Below are positions 17,419 through 27,003 of a stretch of DNA of 64,000 nucleotides, piece after piece; the first letter of the stretch is position 1; each line of letters begins with the position of its first letter. The translations under genes were made by a program, and so were the position numbers. The notes under the pieces were generated by a model. The model was not told the DNA's origin. It made no database searches and saw only the letters and a program-made list of their open reading frames with translations. The stretch is from an uncultured Lachnospiraceae bacterium (lineage in GTDB: Bacteria; Bacillota; Clostridia; Lachnospirales; Lachnospiraceae): contig CANQTG010000001.1 in assembly GCA_947626715.1 (NCBI GenBank), positions 31,371 to 95,370 of the forward strand. The letters run 5' to 3'.

Positions 17419-18525
17419 CTATTTATTGTTAATGTACTTAATGATCGGAAGCAATACAACTTCATTATCTACATTATGAACCGCATAATCTCTTATTTCA
17501 CGATTAAGAGTCCTTTTAGGCTTATGTAAATACAATTTATCAAGATATCTTACTATCTCTGCAATATCGACAGGCATATTATTATTAGGAAATACCAAGC
17601 CATATTTCATATCATTTGAAAAAAGATCGTCTTCAGCCCCTAGTATAACTGGAAGACCTTTTGCCAAATATTCTCTTGCTTTAATCGTACTTAATTTGGC
17701 AATATTATCTTTATATACTCCAAATGCTGCCAATCCAGCATCTGCAATATTATATAAATCATTCAATTCTTTACCAAACTTTGTCCCGTAAAATTTCACA
17801 TAGTATTCCAGCCTGTATTTTTTTACTAAGTGCTTATATTTAAGGCATTCCGGCCCATCTCCTACAATATGCACATAGACCCTACTATTTCGTTCAACTT
17901 GATAATATTTACGCAATCCCTTAATGATTCTTTCATAACCATGATGCCTAAGGAAAAAAGCGACTGCAATCAAATGTATTTCATTTGAATTATATTCATC
18001 AGAAGGCTCCAATAAAGAAATGGATTTTACATTTACTCCATTCATTGTCCGAATTGTAGGAACTCCAAACAGCTTATCATCATCAGAATACGTTACAAAT
18101 CTGTCAATATTTTCTTTATATTTGTGCCTATAAATTATTTCCTTAACATACATAAATGCTGTATAATAATGTGAAAGCATTTCTTTTTTATATGGATATG
18201 TTGGAATTTCAACAATTATTTTACATGCAGGATATTTTCTTTTAATATCTTTTAAAAAAGCAAGATATAATTTATCCACATATATTCTTCTAATATATAC
18301 AAAATCTGGATCAAGCAATTCATTTAAAGCCGATTGATACTCTCTTGTAAAGGAGCTACAAGGCATAAGTTCTTTTATACGCTGTACAAAGGTCCTTTTC
18401 GATGTTTTTATTAAAATTTCTTTCATTATAAATTTACGTGACAGCACTTCAATTTGCATTTTAATTTTCTTATTAACCCCTGATGAGCCAAAATTCTCCG
18501 CATAAATATAATATCCCCTTTTCAT
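17419..18525 (-). CDS. GT4 family glycosyltransferase
   Basis: This 368-residue GT-B enzyme starts at 18525 (GAGGAG eleven bases upstream, overlapping the previous stop), giving MKRGYYIYAENFG. The C-terminal domain shows IVGDGPE, FYGTKFGKELNDLYNIAD and a loop with AREYLAKGLPVILG, which corresponds to the ExxGxP donor-binding region. The usual catalytic EGFPxxxxEA is replaced by KLSTIKAREYLAKGLP, so the motif is atypical though the fold is clear. It sits eight bases after the stop of the GT4 gene upstream. Confidence 0.82.
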   Translation of the reverse strand: MKRGYYIYAENFGSSGVNKKIKMQIEVLSRKFIMKEILIKTSKRTFVQRIKELMPCSSFTREYQSALNELLDPDFVYIRRIYVDKLYLAFLKDIKRKYPACKIIVEIPTYPYKKEMLSHYYTAFMYVKEIIYRHKYKENIDRFVTYSDDDKLFGVPTIRTMNGVNVKSISLLEPSDEYNSNEIHLIAVAFFLRHHGYERIIKGLRKYYQVERNSRVYVHIVGDGPECLKYKHLVKKYRLEYYVKFYGTKFGKELNDLYNIADAGLAAFGVYKDNIAKLSTIKAREYLAKGLPVILGAEDDLFSNDMKYGLVFPNNNMPVDIAEIVRYLDKLYLHKPKRTLNREIRDYAVHNVDNEVVLLPIIKYINNK

Positions 18526-18533
18526 TGCAAATT

Positions 18534-19694
18534 TTACTCCTCTATATATGTCTCCCAATATTTTACCAATTTCTCTGGAGATAAATCTTGTACAAATGCT
18601 AATGCATTTTTGCTCAAATCATATCTCTTTTCATAACTATCTGCCATATTAAGCATTGCCTCTGCGAAATCACAAACTTCAAAACACTTCACTGTTTCAG
18701 CTCCACCACTTTCTTTAAAAGGAATCATCGCCGGAATATCAAAACTAATAACGGGAAGCCCCGTTTCAAACGCTTCCGTAACGCTCATGGGAAAACCTTC
18801 ATATCTAGATGTTAACAAATAAACTGACATTTCCGACAGCAATTCTCCTATATTTTCCACATGGCCCAAAAAAACAATTCTTTCTCCTAGTTTAAGTTCG
18901 CTTACTCTTTTTTCTAACTTTCGTTTCAGCATTCCATCTCCTGCTATAAATAAATCCCATTCCTTATCTACTTTAGCAAATATATTAAAAGCTTCTATCA
19001 ATAAATCAAGTCCTTTACTATAAACAAGCCTAGCACATGTAACAAAATGTTTCTTTGTCAATTTACTTTTTTTTTCATTTTTAAAACTTTTAGGATTGTA
19101 AATGACTTGACAATCAATATCTAAAAATTTTTTATATTTTTGAGCATAATCATGATTCAACACAATAACATGATCCAAGTATTTCGCATTCTTTTTAAAG
19201 ATATTTTCATGATGGTATAGATAAATATACTTTTCTCTAAAATATGCTTCAAAAGAATTGTGTTCCCACCCTATTGCCTTGAACTCATGGGAATATATTC
19301 GACACACTTCTCCTAAAATAATTGTAAGTTGCCACGAAGTAGCTATTACAGCATCATAATTCCCCTCTATTAGTGCATTCATTTTTTTTGAATAACTTTG
19401 AGGACAATATGCACGTTCCAGAATAATCGGTGAAAACAAATCATATACAAGCCATGGGGTCAAATGTGTCATTATGCGAAACAAGAATGATACTATATCT
19501 CCTTTATAGGGGAAATACTGCTTAATTTTTATCTGGGGTGAAAGATAATATAAACGTTCTTTATTATCAGCTGTATTCATAGTAAAAATAGTCACCTCAT
19601 GTTTTTTTGCAAATTCATTAGCCATAATACAAACTACTCTTTGTTCACCCCCCATGCTTCCTATTGAATTAGTAAAGATAGCAATCCTGCTCAT
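18534..19694 (-). CDS. GT4 family glycosyltransferase
   Basis: This is a typical GT-B retaining enzyme of 386 residues. The N-terminal loop is NSIGSMGGEQRVV, the middle has CARLVYSKGLDLLIEAF, and the C-terminal donor site reads SRYEGFPMSVTEAFETGLPVISFD with the canonical E-x7-E pair. It transfers a nucleotide-activated sugar to the growing lipid-linked glycan in the cytoplasm. It overlaps no gene but lies within 12 bases of its neighbours on both sides, consistent with one transcript. Sugar unknown. Confidence 0.92.
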   Translation of the reverse strand: MSRIAIFTNSIGSMGGEQRVVCIMANEFAKKHEVTIFTMNTADNKERLYYLSPQIKIKQYFPYKGDIVSFLFRIMTHLTPWLVYDLFSPIILERAYCPQSYSKKMNALIEGNYDAVIATSWQLTIILGEVCRIYSHEFKAIGWEHNSFEAYFREKYIYLYHHENIFKKNAKYLDHVIVLNHDYAQKYKKFLDIDCQVIYNPKSFKNEKKSKLTKKHFVTCARLVYSKGLDLLIEAFNIFAKVDKEWDLFIAGDGMLKRKLEKRVSELKLGERIVFLGHVENIGELLSEMSVYLLTSRYEGFPMSVTEAFETGLPVISFDIPAMIPFKESGGAETVKCFEVCDFAEAMLNMADSYEKRYDLSKNALAFVQDLSPEKLVKYWETYIEE

Positions 19695-19705
19695 AAAAGC
19701 GCCCC

Positions 19706-20890
19706 CTATTCTTTTTCTAAAATATGCCGATAAATATCTTGCACACTACGATAAGCCACATCTTGTCTATGCATTTTTTTAACATATCTATAAGCTCGCT
19801 CTTTATATTCTTCACCATCACCTTCTAACGCCTGCAGCATTTTTATTGCAAGATCATGAATATCATTATTTTTAAACAGCAGCCCGAACTCATTCTCTCC
19901 TATTAATTCTGAATTAGCTCCACTATTTGAAGCAATTACAAGATTATAAGACAACATAGCTTCTAATGTCACTCGACCATATGCCTCACTCCGAGAAGGA
20001 ACTATCTCTGCATCGACCATTTCCCGCAAGGAATTCATATCCTTTATATAACCCACAAAAAACAGATTATCCAAATCATGTTGACTTATATAAAGCTGTA
20101 TTTCTTGCATATATTTTTTAGATTTAGTGAGAGATGTTGTGGTCCCTGCAAAATATATCTGAAATCGCCGTTTGTCCACTTTCATTTGATGAATTAAAAC
20201 ATTATCTGCCTCTACTACAAGTTTTTGATTTTTCCCCGAGCTTATATTTCCTGTAACCAAAAATGTAAATATATGGTCTTCTTTTCTTTTTCCTGCTAGA
20301 GGCACAGGGAGATTTTCTTCTATTTTTCTAGGAACAATCCCATCATATATTATTCGTGTTTTCTCATCAATCGTAAATTGTTTATAAAATTCATATAATG
20401 TTTTTGAAATAAAAATAACCATATCGCTGTTTTGGTACACATAATTCAAACTTGCTTCTTTGCCAAACATATATTCCAAATTATAATCTGCATCTCCATA
20501 TTCACGAAAATGCCATACATGTTTGCAACCTGTTTTCGTTGCCACTTGCGCACCTATATCTATAACGCTTGAATTTGAATGGATGATATCTATCCCATTT
20601 TTTTTTACATATTGCGAAAGACGCATTACCGAAATTTTTTGGAACCAATGCATGAGCCTGAATAATCGTTTCTGCACACAAGACCACTCTTTAGGCTGCT
20701 GCCACCACCCAAAAAAGCACGGGAAAGTTTTTATTCCCATTTTTTTTAATTTTTTATCAATAGGACAGCCTCGATACAATACAATAACTGAAACATCATT
20801 TCCCAATTCTCGTAATCCATTAACCAATTCCACCAATGAATGATTTGCTCCACCCATTTTTCGTTCATGGGCAATATATAAAATTTTCAT
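19706..20890 (-). CDS. GT4 family glycosyltransferase
   Basis: A GT-B enzyme of 394 residues with HERKMGGANHSLVEL at the N-terminal loop, VTGNISSGKNQKLVVEA at the interdomain region and SRSEAYGRVTLEAMLSYNLVIAS at the catalytic E-x7-E site (Y replaces the usual F/G before the second half). GGAG lies seven bases before the ATG. A 234-bp gap separates it from the DUF2304 gene upstream; I found no convincing promoter or terminator in that gap, only AT-rich sequence. Donor and acceptor are unknown. Confidence 0.92.
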   Translation of the reverse strand: MKILYIAHERKMGGANHSLVELVNGLRELGNDVSVIVLYRGCPIDKKLKKMGIKTFPCFFGWWQQPKEWSCVQKRLFRLMHWFQKISVMRLSQYVKKNGIDIIHSNSSVIDIGAQVATKTGCKHVWHFREYGDADYNLEYMFGKEASLNYVYQNSDMVIFISKTLYEFYKQFTIDEKTRIIYDGIVPRKIEENLPVPLAGKRKEDHIFTFLVTGNISSGKNQKLVVEADNVLIHQMKVDKRRFQIYFAGTTTSLTKSKKYMQEIQLYISQHDLDNLFFVGYIKDMNSLREMVDAEIVPSRSEAYGRVTLEAMLSYNLVIASNSGANSELIGENEFGLLFKNNDIHDLAIKMLQALEGDGEEYKERAYRYVKKMHRQDVAYRSVQDIYRHILEKE

Positions 20891-21124
20891 TTTTTATCTC
20901 CTCATACTTGTCAATTTTTATTTCCTTTACGACATTTCATAGAAACAATCATTCCGGCTCATGCATTGATTTCAAAAAATTTCGGTAATACGTCTTTCAA
21001 GAAAGGCAGGATTTTAATCTTTAACTATTCATTGCCCATATACTATTAATATCATATAATACTTAATATCCCTGATATATTCATTTTTTATAAATATCAC
21101 AATAATATAATTCCACGTTCCGTA

Positions 21125-21538
21125 TTATCTCTTCTCTTTTTCCTCTAAACTCTTATTATTTTCCTTTTCTAGATCTCTAATCCTTTTTTCTAGCCTTGAT
21201 ATAGTTTGTATAAGCTGCCTTATTTTATTAGTTTGTTTCGAAACAATAGAAGTTAAAGATAGTAAAATACATAATATAAAAGCCGTTGCCCAAATAAACA
21301 ACCCATTCATACTATTTTGAATGCCGACTAAATGATTTAAAAATACAAGCAAGTGAGAAAAAGCAATTAAAATCCCCATTACCACACCGACAAAAAGCCA
21401 AAGTAATGTATATTTTAGCGATAACATTTTATTTTTCAAAAACACACACATCATTATAAAATAAAAGAAAACCGCAATAATCAAAACTATTCGTAATCTT
21501 TCCGGCAACATATTATGATCTCCTAATCCCAAAGCCAA
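21125..21538 (-). CDS. DUF2304 small membrane protein
   Basis: The protein has 137 residues with three or four hydrophobic segments followed by a charged coiled-coil-like tail (RLEKRIRDLEKENN). YTLLWLFVGVVMGILIAF and the overall size fit DUF2304. These proteins are commonly encoded next to a polyprenyl-phosphate GT2 and are suspected to help that enzyme or its lipid-linked product at the membrane; the exact role is not established. The start overlaps the end of the GT2 gene by 26 bases, which supports translational coupling. Confidence 0.85.
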   Translation of the reverse strand: MALGLGDHNMLPERLRIVLIIAVFFYFIMMCVFLKNKMLSLKYTLLWLFVGVVMGILIAFSHLLVFLNHLVGIQNSMNGLFIWATAFILCILLSLTSIVSKQTNKIRQLIQTISRLEKRIRDLEKENNKSLEEKEKR

Positions 21539-22217
21539 GACGGCAAATAAGCAAAGCTATGCTCACTTTTATCATATAATAAACAGATTTCCACAAATTA
21601 ATAGAGCTTTCCCCCGAAATACGTTCACGCATGATAACCGGAATTTCCGTAATTTTTCCTCCATGCATAATAGCCGCCACAATAGCTTCCGGCTCCGGAT
21701 AATCCTGTGGATAATCTCTAGCATATATATGAATAAAACGCTTATTAACAGCACGGAAGCCGCTTGTAACATCTTTCACTTTTTTCCATGTGCAAAACCA
21801 GATGATCACGCTCAAGATCTTAATCCCAAGCCTTCTGATATTGGATGATTGAAAGCCCTCCTTCTCCATAAAACGGCTGCCGATCACAATATCTGCCTCT
21901 CCGCTTTCGATTTTTGGGATCATTTCTTGTATATATTGAACATCATGCTGTCCGTCTCCATCTACCTGTATTGCGATATCATAATCATTTTCTACCGCAT
22001 ACTGGTAACCATTTTGCACCGTTCCGCCAATTCCCAGATTAATCTGATGATCCAAAAAATTATAACCACTTTCCACACAAATTTTTTTTGTATTATCCTG
22101 AGACATATCATTTATTACAAGATAATCATATTGTGGATAATTTTTTTTGATTTCTTCAACCACTCTACTTATATTTTTTTCTTCATTATAGGCGGGAACA
22201 ATAATTAATACTCTCAT
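21513..22217 (-). CDS. Polyprenyl-phosphate GT2 (DPM1-like)
   Basis: This 234-residue GT-A enzyme has VPAYNEEKNI, VINDMSQDNT, QVDGDGQHD with the metal-binding DxD, and TSGFRAVNKR, the pattern of dolichyl/undecaprenyl-phosphate sugar synthases. It should make an undecaprenyl-P-sugar in the cytoplasmic leaflet. The gene overlaps the GT-C gene upstream by four bases (ATGA) and the DUF2304 gene downstream, forming a compact three-gene cassette. There are no C-terminal membrane helices, unlike the longer GtrB-type protein at 60509. Confidence 0.9.
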   Translation of the reverse strand: MRVLIIVPAYNEEKNISRVVEEIKKNYPQYDYLVINDMSQDNTKKICVESGYNFLDHQINLGIGGTVQNGYQYAVENDYDIAIQVDGDGQHDVQYIQEMIPKIESGEADIVIGSRFMEKEGFQSSNIRRLGIKILSVIIWFCTWKKVKDVTSGFRAVNKRFIHIYARDYPQDYPEPEAIVAAIMHGGKITEIPVIMRERISGESSINLWKSVYYMIKVSIALLICRLGFGIRRS

Positions 22218-24094
22218 TTCAATTTATCTCTTCTCAGTTCAACAATCTGGTAACCGCCTACATAAGCGATCTCCGCGTCTTGAAAAATTATGGGTATTTT
22301 TTCTTCTTCTGAATAAACAATATAATCCGTATCCAAATAATAAATAATTTCTGAAAATCTAGGATTTCTGTCCAGCTCGTGAGTATAAATACTTTGGTAA
22401 AAGGAATAATATGTATACTCAAAATCCCCTATTTTTTCAGAAGAAGATCTCATTGAGCATGGATATATAATATTAGAGGAATATTGTCTCAAATAATGTC
22501 CTAAATCTTCTGGCGCTATTACTCTTATTTCCGAGCGCATTCCATTATCAAGCATATAATCTGCTACTTCTATTATATTTCCATCTAATTTATATTGATT
22601 TGTAGCCTTTTCTACATCACGAAAAATGGACCACTGTGGCGTTCCCCACACATACAATAAGAGAGCGCCAATGACTACAATAATTTTTCTGTTTTGATTC
22701 AGTGTTAAAACCGTCTCTGAAATCGCATATGCTATCATGTACAGAATCGGTATACACCAAAACAATCTATAATAAACCACTTGCGACGTTATATAATTGG
22801 ATATTATATTATAAAAAAAAGGATTTAGAAAAATCAACCATAACACAAAACAGCCTTTCCCAAAAACGCATTTATTAATAGTATTTTTTCCAAAAATAAT
22901 ATAAATAAAACTTAATATCCACAAGAGAATCAAAGGCGTCATTTGAAAAAATTTCTGCATCCAATATCCCCATGTAATATCAGGATCAATCCCTAGCATC
23001 CCCGCCCGAATTCCCTTGGAGAATATTTGATATAAAATCATAACGGCAAATACACCAACAAATGCCACTACCCCTCCTATATAAGGAAGCAGTTTTTTTA
23101 CCTTTTTCCAGCCAATTCTAAACAAATATGGCAGTCCGTATACGAAACAAAATATCGGTGCTAAAATAAGTCCTACAATTTCACATTCCACACATGCTAA
23201 TATAATAATAAGATTATATATCCAATACGATATTTTATATATATAGTCTTCTTCTTGATAAAGATACAAAATACTATCCAGTAAGCAAAAAAGTAAAATA
23301 TTTAATACCGCGACTCCGTACCACGGATACTTGACAATCCAAAACTCCCCCCAAATATCAGACTTATTTACAACAGACCACATTGCCAATAAGCAATATA
23401 CAAGTAAAAACCAGAATTTTTGATGTTCATTCTTATTAATTTTATTTGCCAATGAAATTGTTACACACATCCATATAATAATTAAAGTCACTCCAAAAGC
23501 AGAATGAGCTAATGTAGTGGGACTTATTCCAAAACTATCCGCCCAATATGCTATATATATCGGCCAAGACGAGATATCAGCACGTGAAAATAAACTTGTT
23601 TCATTTAATCCATTGCTCGCTTCTGTAAATGTTGGATTTAAATCATTCCTAACAATAGCCGTTGCTGCCTTAGTGAGATAATAACTATCATCAGTATTTC
23701 CTCTATACTTCAAGAAAAAAGCATTAAAAATGAAAACAAAAATAAGTAATACAACAAAAATATATTTTGCAGGATAATGATAATTCATTATAATATGATT
23801 CGCTATACGCTTTTTTTTAAAGAACAAATATACTCCAATAAACATCGATAGAAAAAGCGCTATGTCATAAAGGTGCTTTAATACGTTAAAGGTGCAGGAG
23901 CTCTTCCATGCAAACAACCAAATCACTTGAAATAATGCCATCGAGTAAAAAAAACCTCTATATATATAGCTAAAACATCTGCCTGACATATTTAAGATCT
24001 CTGATATAAAATATCCAAGCGCCATCAATATCAAAGGGTATAATAAGATAAATGAGTATACCCCCATTGGCACATCTTTAATATATCTTAACAT
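22214..24094 (-). CDS. Polytopic GT-C-like membrane protein (DUF6077-like)
   Basis: The 626-residue protein has about a dozen hydrophobic spans and a C-terminal soluble region (YMLDNGMRSEIRVIAPEDLGHYL and onward). YRGNTDDSYYL near residue 130 places acidic residues at a membrane boundary, the expected spot for a GT-C catalytic Asp. It resembles proteins annotated DUF6077. Together with the overlapping polyprenyl-P GT2 and DUF2304 genes it probably forms a Gtr-like cassette that adds a sugar outside the membrane. AGGAGG lies 12 bases before the ATG, rather far. A polymerase role cannot be excluded. Confidence 0.72.
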   Translation of the reverse strand: MLRYIKDVPMGVYSFILLYPLILMALGYFISEILNMSGRCFSYIYRGFFYSMALFQVIWLFAWKSSCTFNVLKHLYDIALFLSMFIGVYLFFKKKRIANHIIMNYHYPAKYIFVVLLIFVFIFNAFFLKYRGNTDDSYYLTKAATAIVRNDLNPTFTEASNGLNETSLFSRADISSWPIYIAYWADSFGISPTTLAHSAFGVTLIIIWMCVTISLANKINKNEHQKFWFLLVYCLLAMWSVVNKSDIWGEFWIVKYPWYGVAVLNILLFCLLDSILYLYQEEDYIYKISYWIYNLIIILACVECEIVGLILAPIFCFVYGLPYLFRIGWKKVKKLLPYIGGVVAFVGVFAVMILYQIFSKGIRAGMLGIDPDITWGYWMQKFFQMTPLILLWILSFIYIIFGKNTINKCVFGKGCFVLWLIFLNPFFYNIISNYITSQVVYYRLFWCIPILYMIAYAISETVLTLNQNRKIIVVIGALLLYVWGTPQWSIFRDVEKATNQYKLDGNIIEVADYMLDNGMRSEIRVIAPEDLGHYLRQYSSNIIYPCSMRSSSEKIGDFEYTYYSFYQSIYTHELDRNPRFSEIIYYLDTDYIVYSEEEKIPIIFQDAEIAYVGGYQIVELRRDKLK

Positions 24095-24334
24095 CTATTA
24101 TATAAACCTCCTGCATTCGCCAACAAAAATATTTATATTACATAGCCGCTTCTTAAAATAATTCCAGCCAGCTTTTTATTATCTATACTGTAACACATAA
24201 TCATTTCGATATTTTCTTTTATCTTGATTCTAAGGCTTCCATGCAACAGAAAATATAATTCATTTATAAATCTATTCTCATCACTGCCTATACGCAACAA
24301 TTCTCCTCTTCTAAAAGCATCTGTATTTATTATA

Positions 24335-26167
24335 TTATAAATTTTTCCCCTTAACAACTGCCCTTCCTTCAACAATTTCGTAAATTGTATCACAGTTTTG
24401 AATTGTATTCAACCTATGTGCTACTATAATCAAAGTAAGCTTCCCTTGTAAGCTATCAATGGCCTCCATAACGGCAGTCTCAGTTTCCATATCAAGCGCT
24501 GCCGTTGCTTCATCCAGTATGAGAATTTCCGGCTTATGATAAAGTGCTCTGGCAATAGCAATACGCTGTTTCTGACCTCCAGAAAATCTTATTCCCCGCT
24601 CCCCAACAACTGTTTCTAAACCATCTGGTAAGCTCTCAATAAACTCTTTTAATTGGGCTTGTCTCAACGCCTCCCAAATGTCATCATCATCTATCTCGCT
24701 TTTCGGGATTCCAAACGCTATATTGTTTCTAATAGTATCATCCAGTAAAAACACTGCTTGAGGAACATATCCCACTATATCTGCCCACATCTCAGGAACA
24801 GTAGATATATCTATTCCATCTATCATAATAGCTCCGCGTTGAGGAAGCAATAGTCCTAAAATTATATCCAATAACGTAGTTTTTCCAGCTCCTGACACCC
24901 CTATAAAGCCAACCGACTCCCCTTTTTCAATCGTTATAGAAACGTCTTCCAATACTGCTTTTGTTTGATTTTTATACTTCCATTCCACATGATTAATTAT
25001 TATACTTTTCTTAAAAGTTAATACTTTTTTTTGTTTTACAGAAGAAATGTCAAAATCAATATTATCTATCTGGCTTTCTTTTGATCCATTTGTCTCTTTC
25101 ACATTTTGATATACATTAGCCAAACAAGCTCTATAATATACAATATCCGTCAAACGGCTTGAAATTTTCCCTATGGAGGGAAAAAGTTTGAACGCAGCCA
25201 TTGCAAAAGCTCCTAACACGGGAACAAAATTAGACATATTCTCCGGCGAGACCACCAAGCGTATACATACAATTCCAATTATTCCGCTTACGCACACCCC
25301 TTCAGTAATACGATCCGGGCTATTAGAAATAGTGCCATTTATCTTGGAAATTTTTCTTTCCATCTCCGAAATTGTCTTGTATTCTCCGATAAAGAATTTC
25401 TTCTTTTGCATAACATATATTTCTTTAATACCTGTTATCATTTGAAATATTGTTTTACTTTTTAATGCGCCTATCTCGCGGTATTTTCTTCCAATTTTCT
25501 TCATTATTGGCTTAAAGCCAAATACTATTCCTGCCGATACGATCGCCATCACTATTAAAACTCCAACAGCTATTACAAAATCTTCTACAAACAAAAAAGT
25601 ACCGATCAATAGAATAGTAAATACTTCCGTCAGTATTTGTAATAAATCCGACAATATTGCATATACTCCATTTATATCTCCCGTACAGCCTCTAAGTACC
25701 TCAGAACTGTTAATATCCAAATAATATTCATACGGCCGTCTCATATACGATTCCAACATATTATTAGAAATTTCCATTTGAATTCTTGAGCTAAAGGCGT
25801 ACTGCATATAATAAGAAAAAATCATATATAAATTTTTAAATATATATATAAAAATTAATCCTATTCCCATTCCCAAAAGCAGCGAAGAAGCAGAATCCAG
25901 ATCAAATATATATATTAGCTTTTCTGCCAGCCAATAATTCTCCGCTCGTTCTGGATCTACTACTGCTTGTATAAAAGGAACTATCGCTGTTACTCCCAAC
26001 AGTTCCAAGAGAGAGCTTATTAAAATCGTTAGCAAAACTAATATCATTCTTCCTTTCTGCTTTCTGTTTAAAATATAGTTTAATTCCCTTATTATTTGTA
26101 ATAGATTTGAAAAATTACTCTTCATTTTATTTCTTGTATGATGTTTTATAAAAGCACAAAGCACCAT
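24335..26167 (-). CDS. ABC exporter, fused permease-ATPase (second PglK/MsbA-like copy)
   Basis: This 610-residue half-transporter is paralogous to the one at 3429-5204. About six membrane helices precede Walker A GVSGAGKTT, Q-loop VPQAVFLLDD, signature FSGGQKQR, Walker B ILILDEATAALD and switch AHRLNTIQNCD. The start at 26167 has a strong AAGGAAGGG upstream; an inner ATG at 26125 has only a weak site. A lipid-linked oligosaccharide flippase is the best guess. It differs from the first copy in the membrane region, so the two may handle different glycans. It lies between the GT6 gene and the DUF2304 cassette. Confidence 0.85.
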   Translation of the reverse strand: MVLCAFIKHHTRNKMKSNFSNLLQIIRELNYILNRKQKGRMILVLLTILISSLLELLGVTAIVPFIQAVVDPERAENYWLAEKLIYIFDLDSASSLLLGMGIGLIFIYIFKNLYMIFSYYMQYAFSSRIQMEISNNMLESYMRRPYEYYLDINSSEVLRGCTGDINGVYAILSDLLQILTEVFTILLIGTFLFVEDFVIAVGVLIVMAIVSAGIVFGFKPIMKKIGRKYREIGALKSKTIFQMITGIKEIYVMQKKKFFIGEYKTISEMERKISKINGTISNSPDRITEGVCVSGIIGIVCIRLVVSPENMSNFVPVLGAFAMAAFKLFPSIGKISSRLTDIVYYRACLANVYQNVKETNGSKESQIDNIDFDISSVKQKKVLTFKKSIIINHVEWKYKNQTKAVLEDVSITIEKGESVGFIGVSGAGKTTLLDIILGLLLPQRGAIMIDGIDISTVPEMWADIVGYVPQAVFLLDDTIRNNIAFGIPKSEIDDDDIWEALRQAQLKEFIESLPDGLETVVGERGIRFSGGQKQRIAIARALYHKPEILILDEATAALDMETETAVMEAIDSLQGKLTLIIVAHRLNTIQNCDTIYEIVEGRAVVKGKNL

Positions 26168-26250
26168 ATTCCCTTCCTTATTTTAATATTACGACACTAT
26201 ATTCATTAATATATTGTCGTTTTCCATACCTCACTTGTTATTATTTTAAT

Positions 26251-27003
26251 CTATCCGTCTTTTCTCACTTCATCTATACCTCTCAATTTATTATATCCAC
26301 CCCATTTTCTCTTATCTAGCATGATTATCTTTTTTTCAAATGGCAATTTACTATCTTCTGGAAATAAATATGCCGGCGAAATAATCTTGTATTTTATTTC
26401 ACTTTCATGTTCATAAATATACTTATTTAAATGACTTTCATCATGCCACTTTGCAATTATATTACGCTCCAAATCTATTATGATATTTTTAGATAACTCT
26501 TCCATTAATGCAATATACTCATTTGCTTTTCCTCCATTAAACCCACCCGCAAAATAAGCTTCGCCCTCACCCATAGGTATATACGCTTTAGATAATGGGT
26601 TTCTATCATATGTAAAATCATACGCTGTTCTATCAAAAGGGCCCGGGGACAATGTCACGAAAAGACTTTCTTTTCCGGTTGGCAATATTTCTTTCTCTTC
26701 AATTTTTTCTTGAACAATTAAATTTGCATTCATAAATATTATATAATCATACATTTTTAATTCATCTTTTATCCTTAAAAAATATTCATAGCGATTTAAC
26801 GTCGGAAAAGGCCAAGGCTCTTTTTTTTGATAGCAGGGATGTACTTTTTCAATTATATTATTCATTATCACAGCATTATCTGTAAAAACATAATAATGTT
26901 TTTCTGAATTTATAAGAAAATTTTTTTCCGTATTTTTATAAAAAAGCGGCCAAAAAATTGCATATTCTCCAGTACATACATATAAGATCGCCACTTTACT
27001 CAT
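26251..27003 (-). CDS. GT6 family transferase (histo-blood-group A/B type)
   Basis: The 250-residue protein carries the signature blocks of family GT6, which includes the human ABO enzymes and alpha-1,3-galactosyltransferase: YFAGGFNGG at 150-158 and WHDESHLNKY at 186-195. Where the animal enzymes have a metal-binding DxD it has N92-A93-N94 (FMNANLIV), the NXN form described for bacterial GT6 proteins, which act without metal. GT6 enzymes add alpha-1,3-Gal or GalNAc to a galactose that is often alpha-1,2-fucosylated. A GT11 fucosyltransferase is encoded three genes upstream in the same transcript, so the pair could build an A- or B-like antigen. The donor cannot be read by eye. No membrane anchor is seen. 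Confidence 0.93.
   Translation of the reverse strand: MSKVAILYVCTGEYAIFWPLFYKNTEKNFLINSEKHYYVFTDNAVIMNNIIEKVHPCYQKKEPWPFPTLNRYEYFLRIKDELKMYDYIIFMNANLIVQEKIEEKEILPTGKESLFVTLSPGPFDRTAYDFTYDRNPLSKAYIPMGEGEAYFAGGFNGGKANEYIALMEELSKNIIIDLERNIIAKWHDESHLNKYIYEHESEIKYKIISPAYLFPEDSKLPFEKKIIMLDKRKWGGYNKLRGIDEVRKDG

Noticed and set aside
20891..21124. 234-bp gap as a promoter or terminator region
   Set aside because: Several weak -10/-35-like strings occur, as expected in such AT-rich DNA, and no stable hairpin with a T-run was found.
24133..24393. 86-codon frame on the minus strand after the ABC exporter
   Set aside because: It begins inside the ABC gene in another frame, has no ribosome binding site and no recognisable domain. 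The 240 bp between the ABC stop and the next gene otherwise hold only AT-rich sequence; a decayed gene remnant is possible but not supported.
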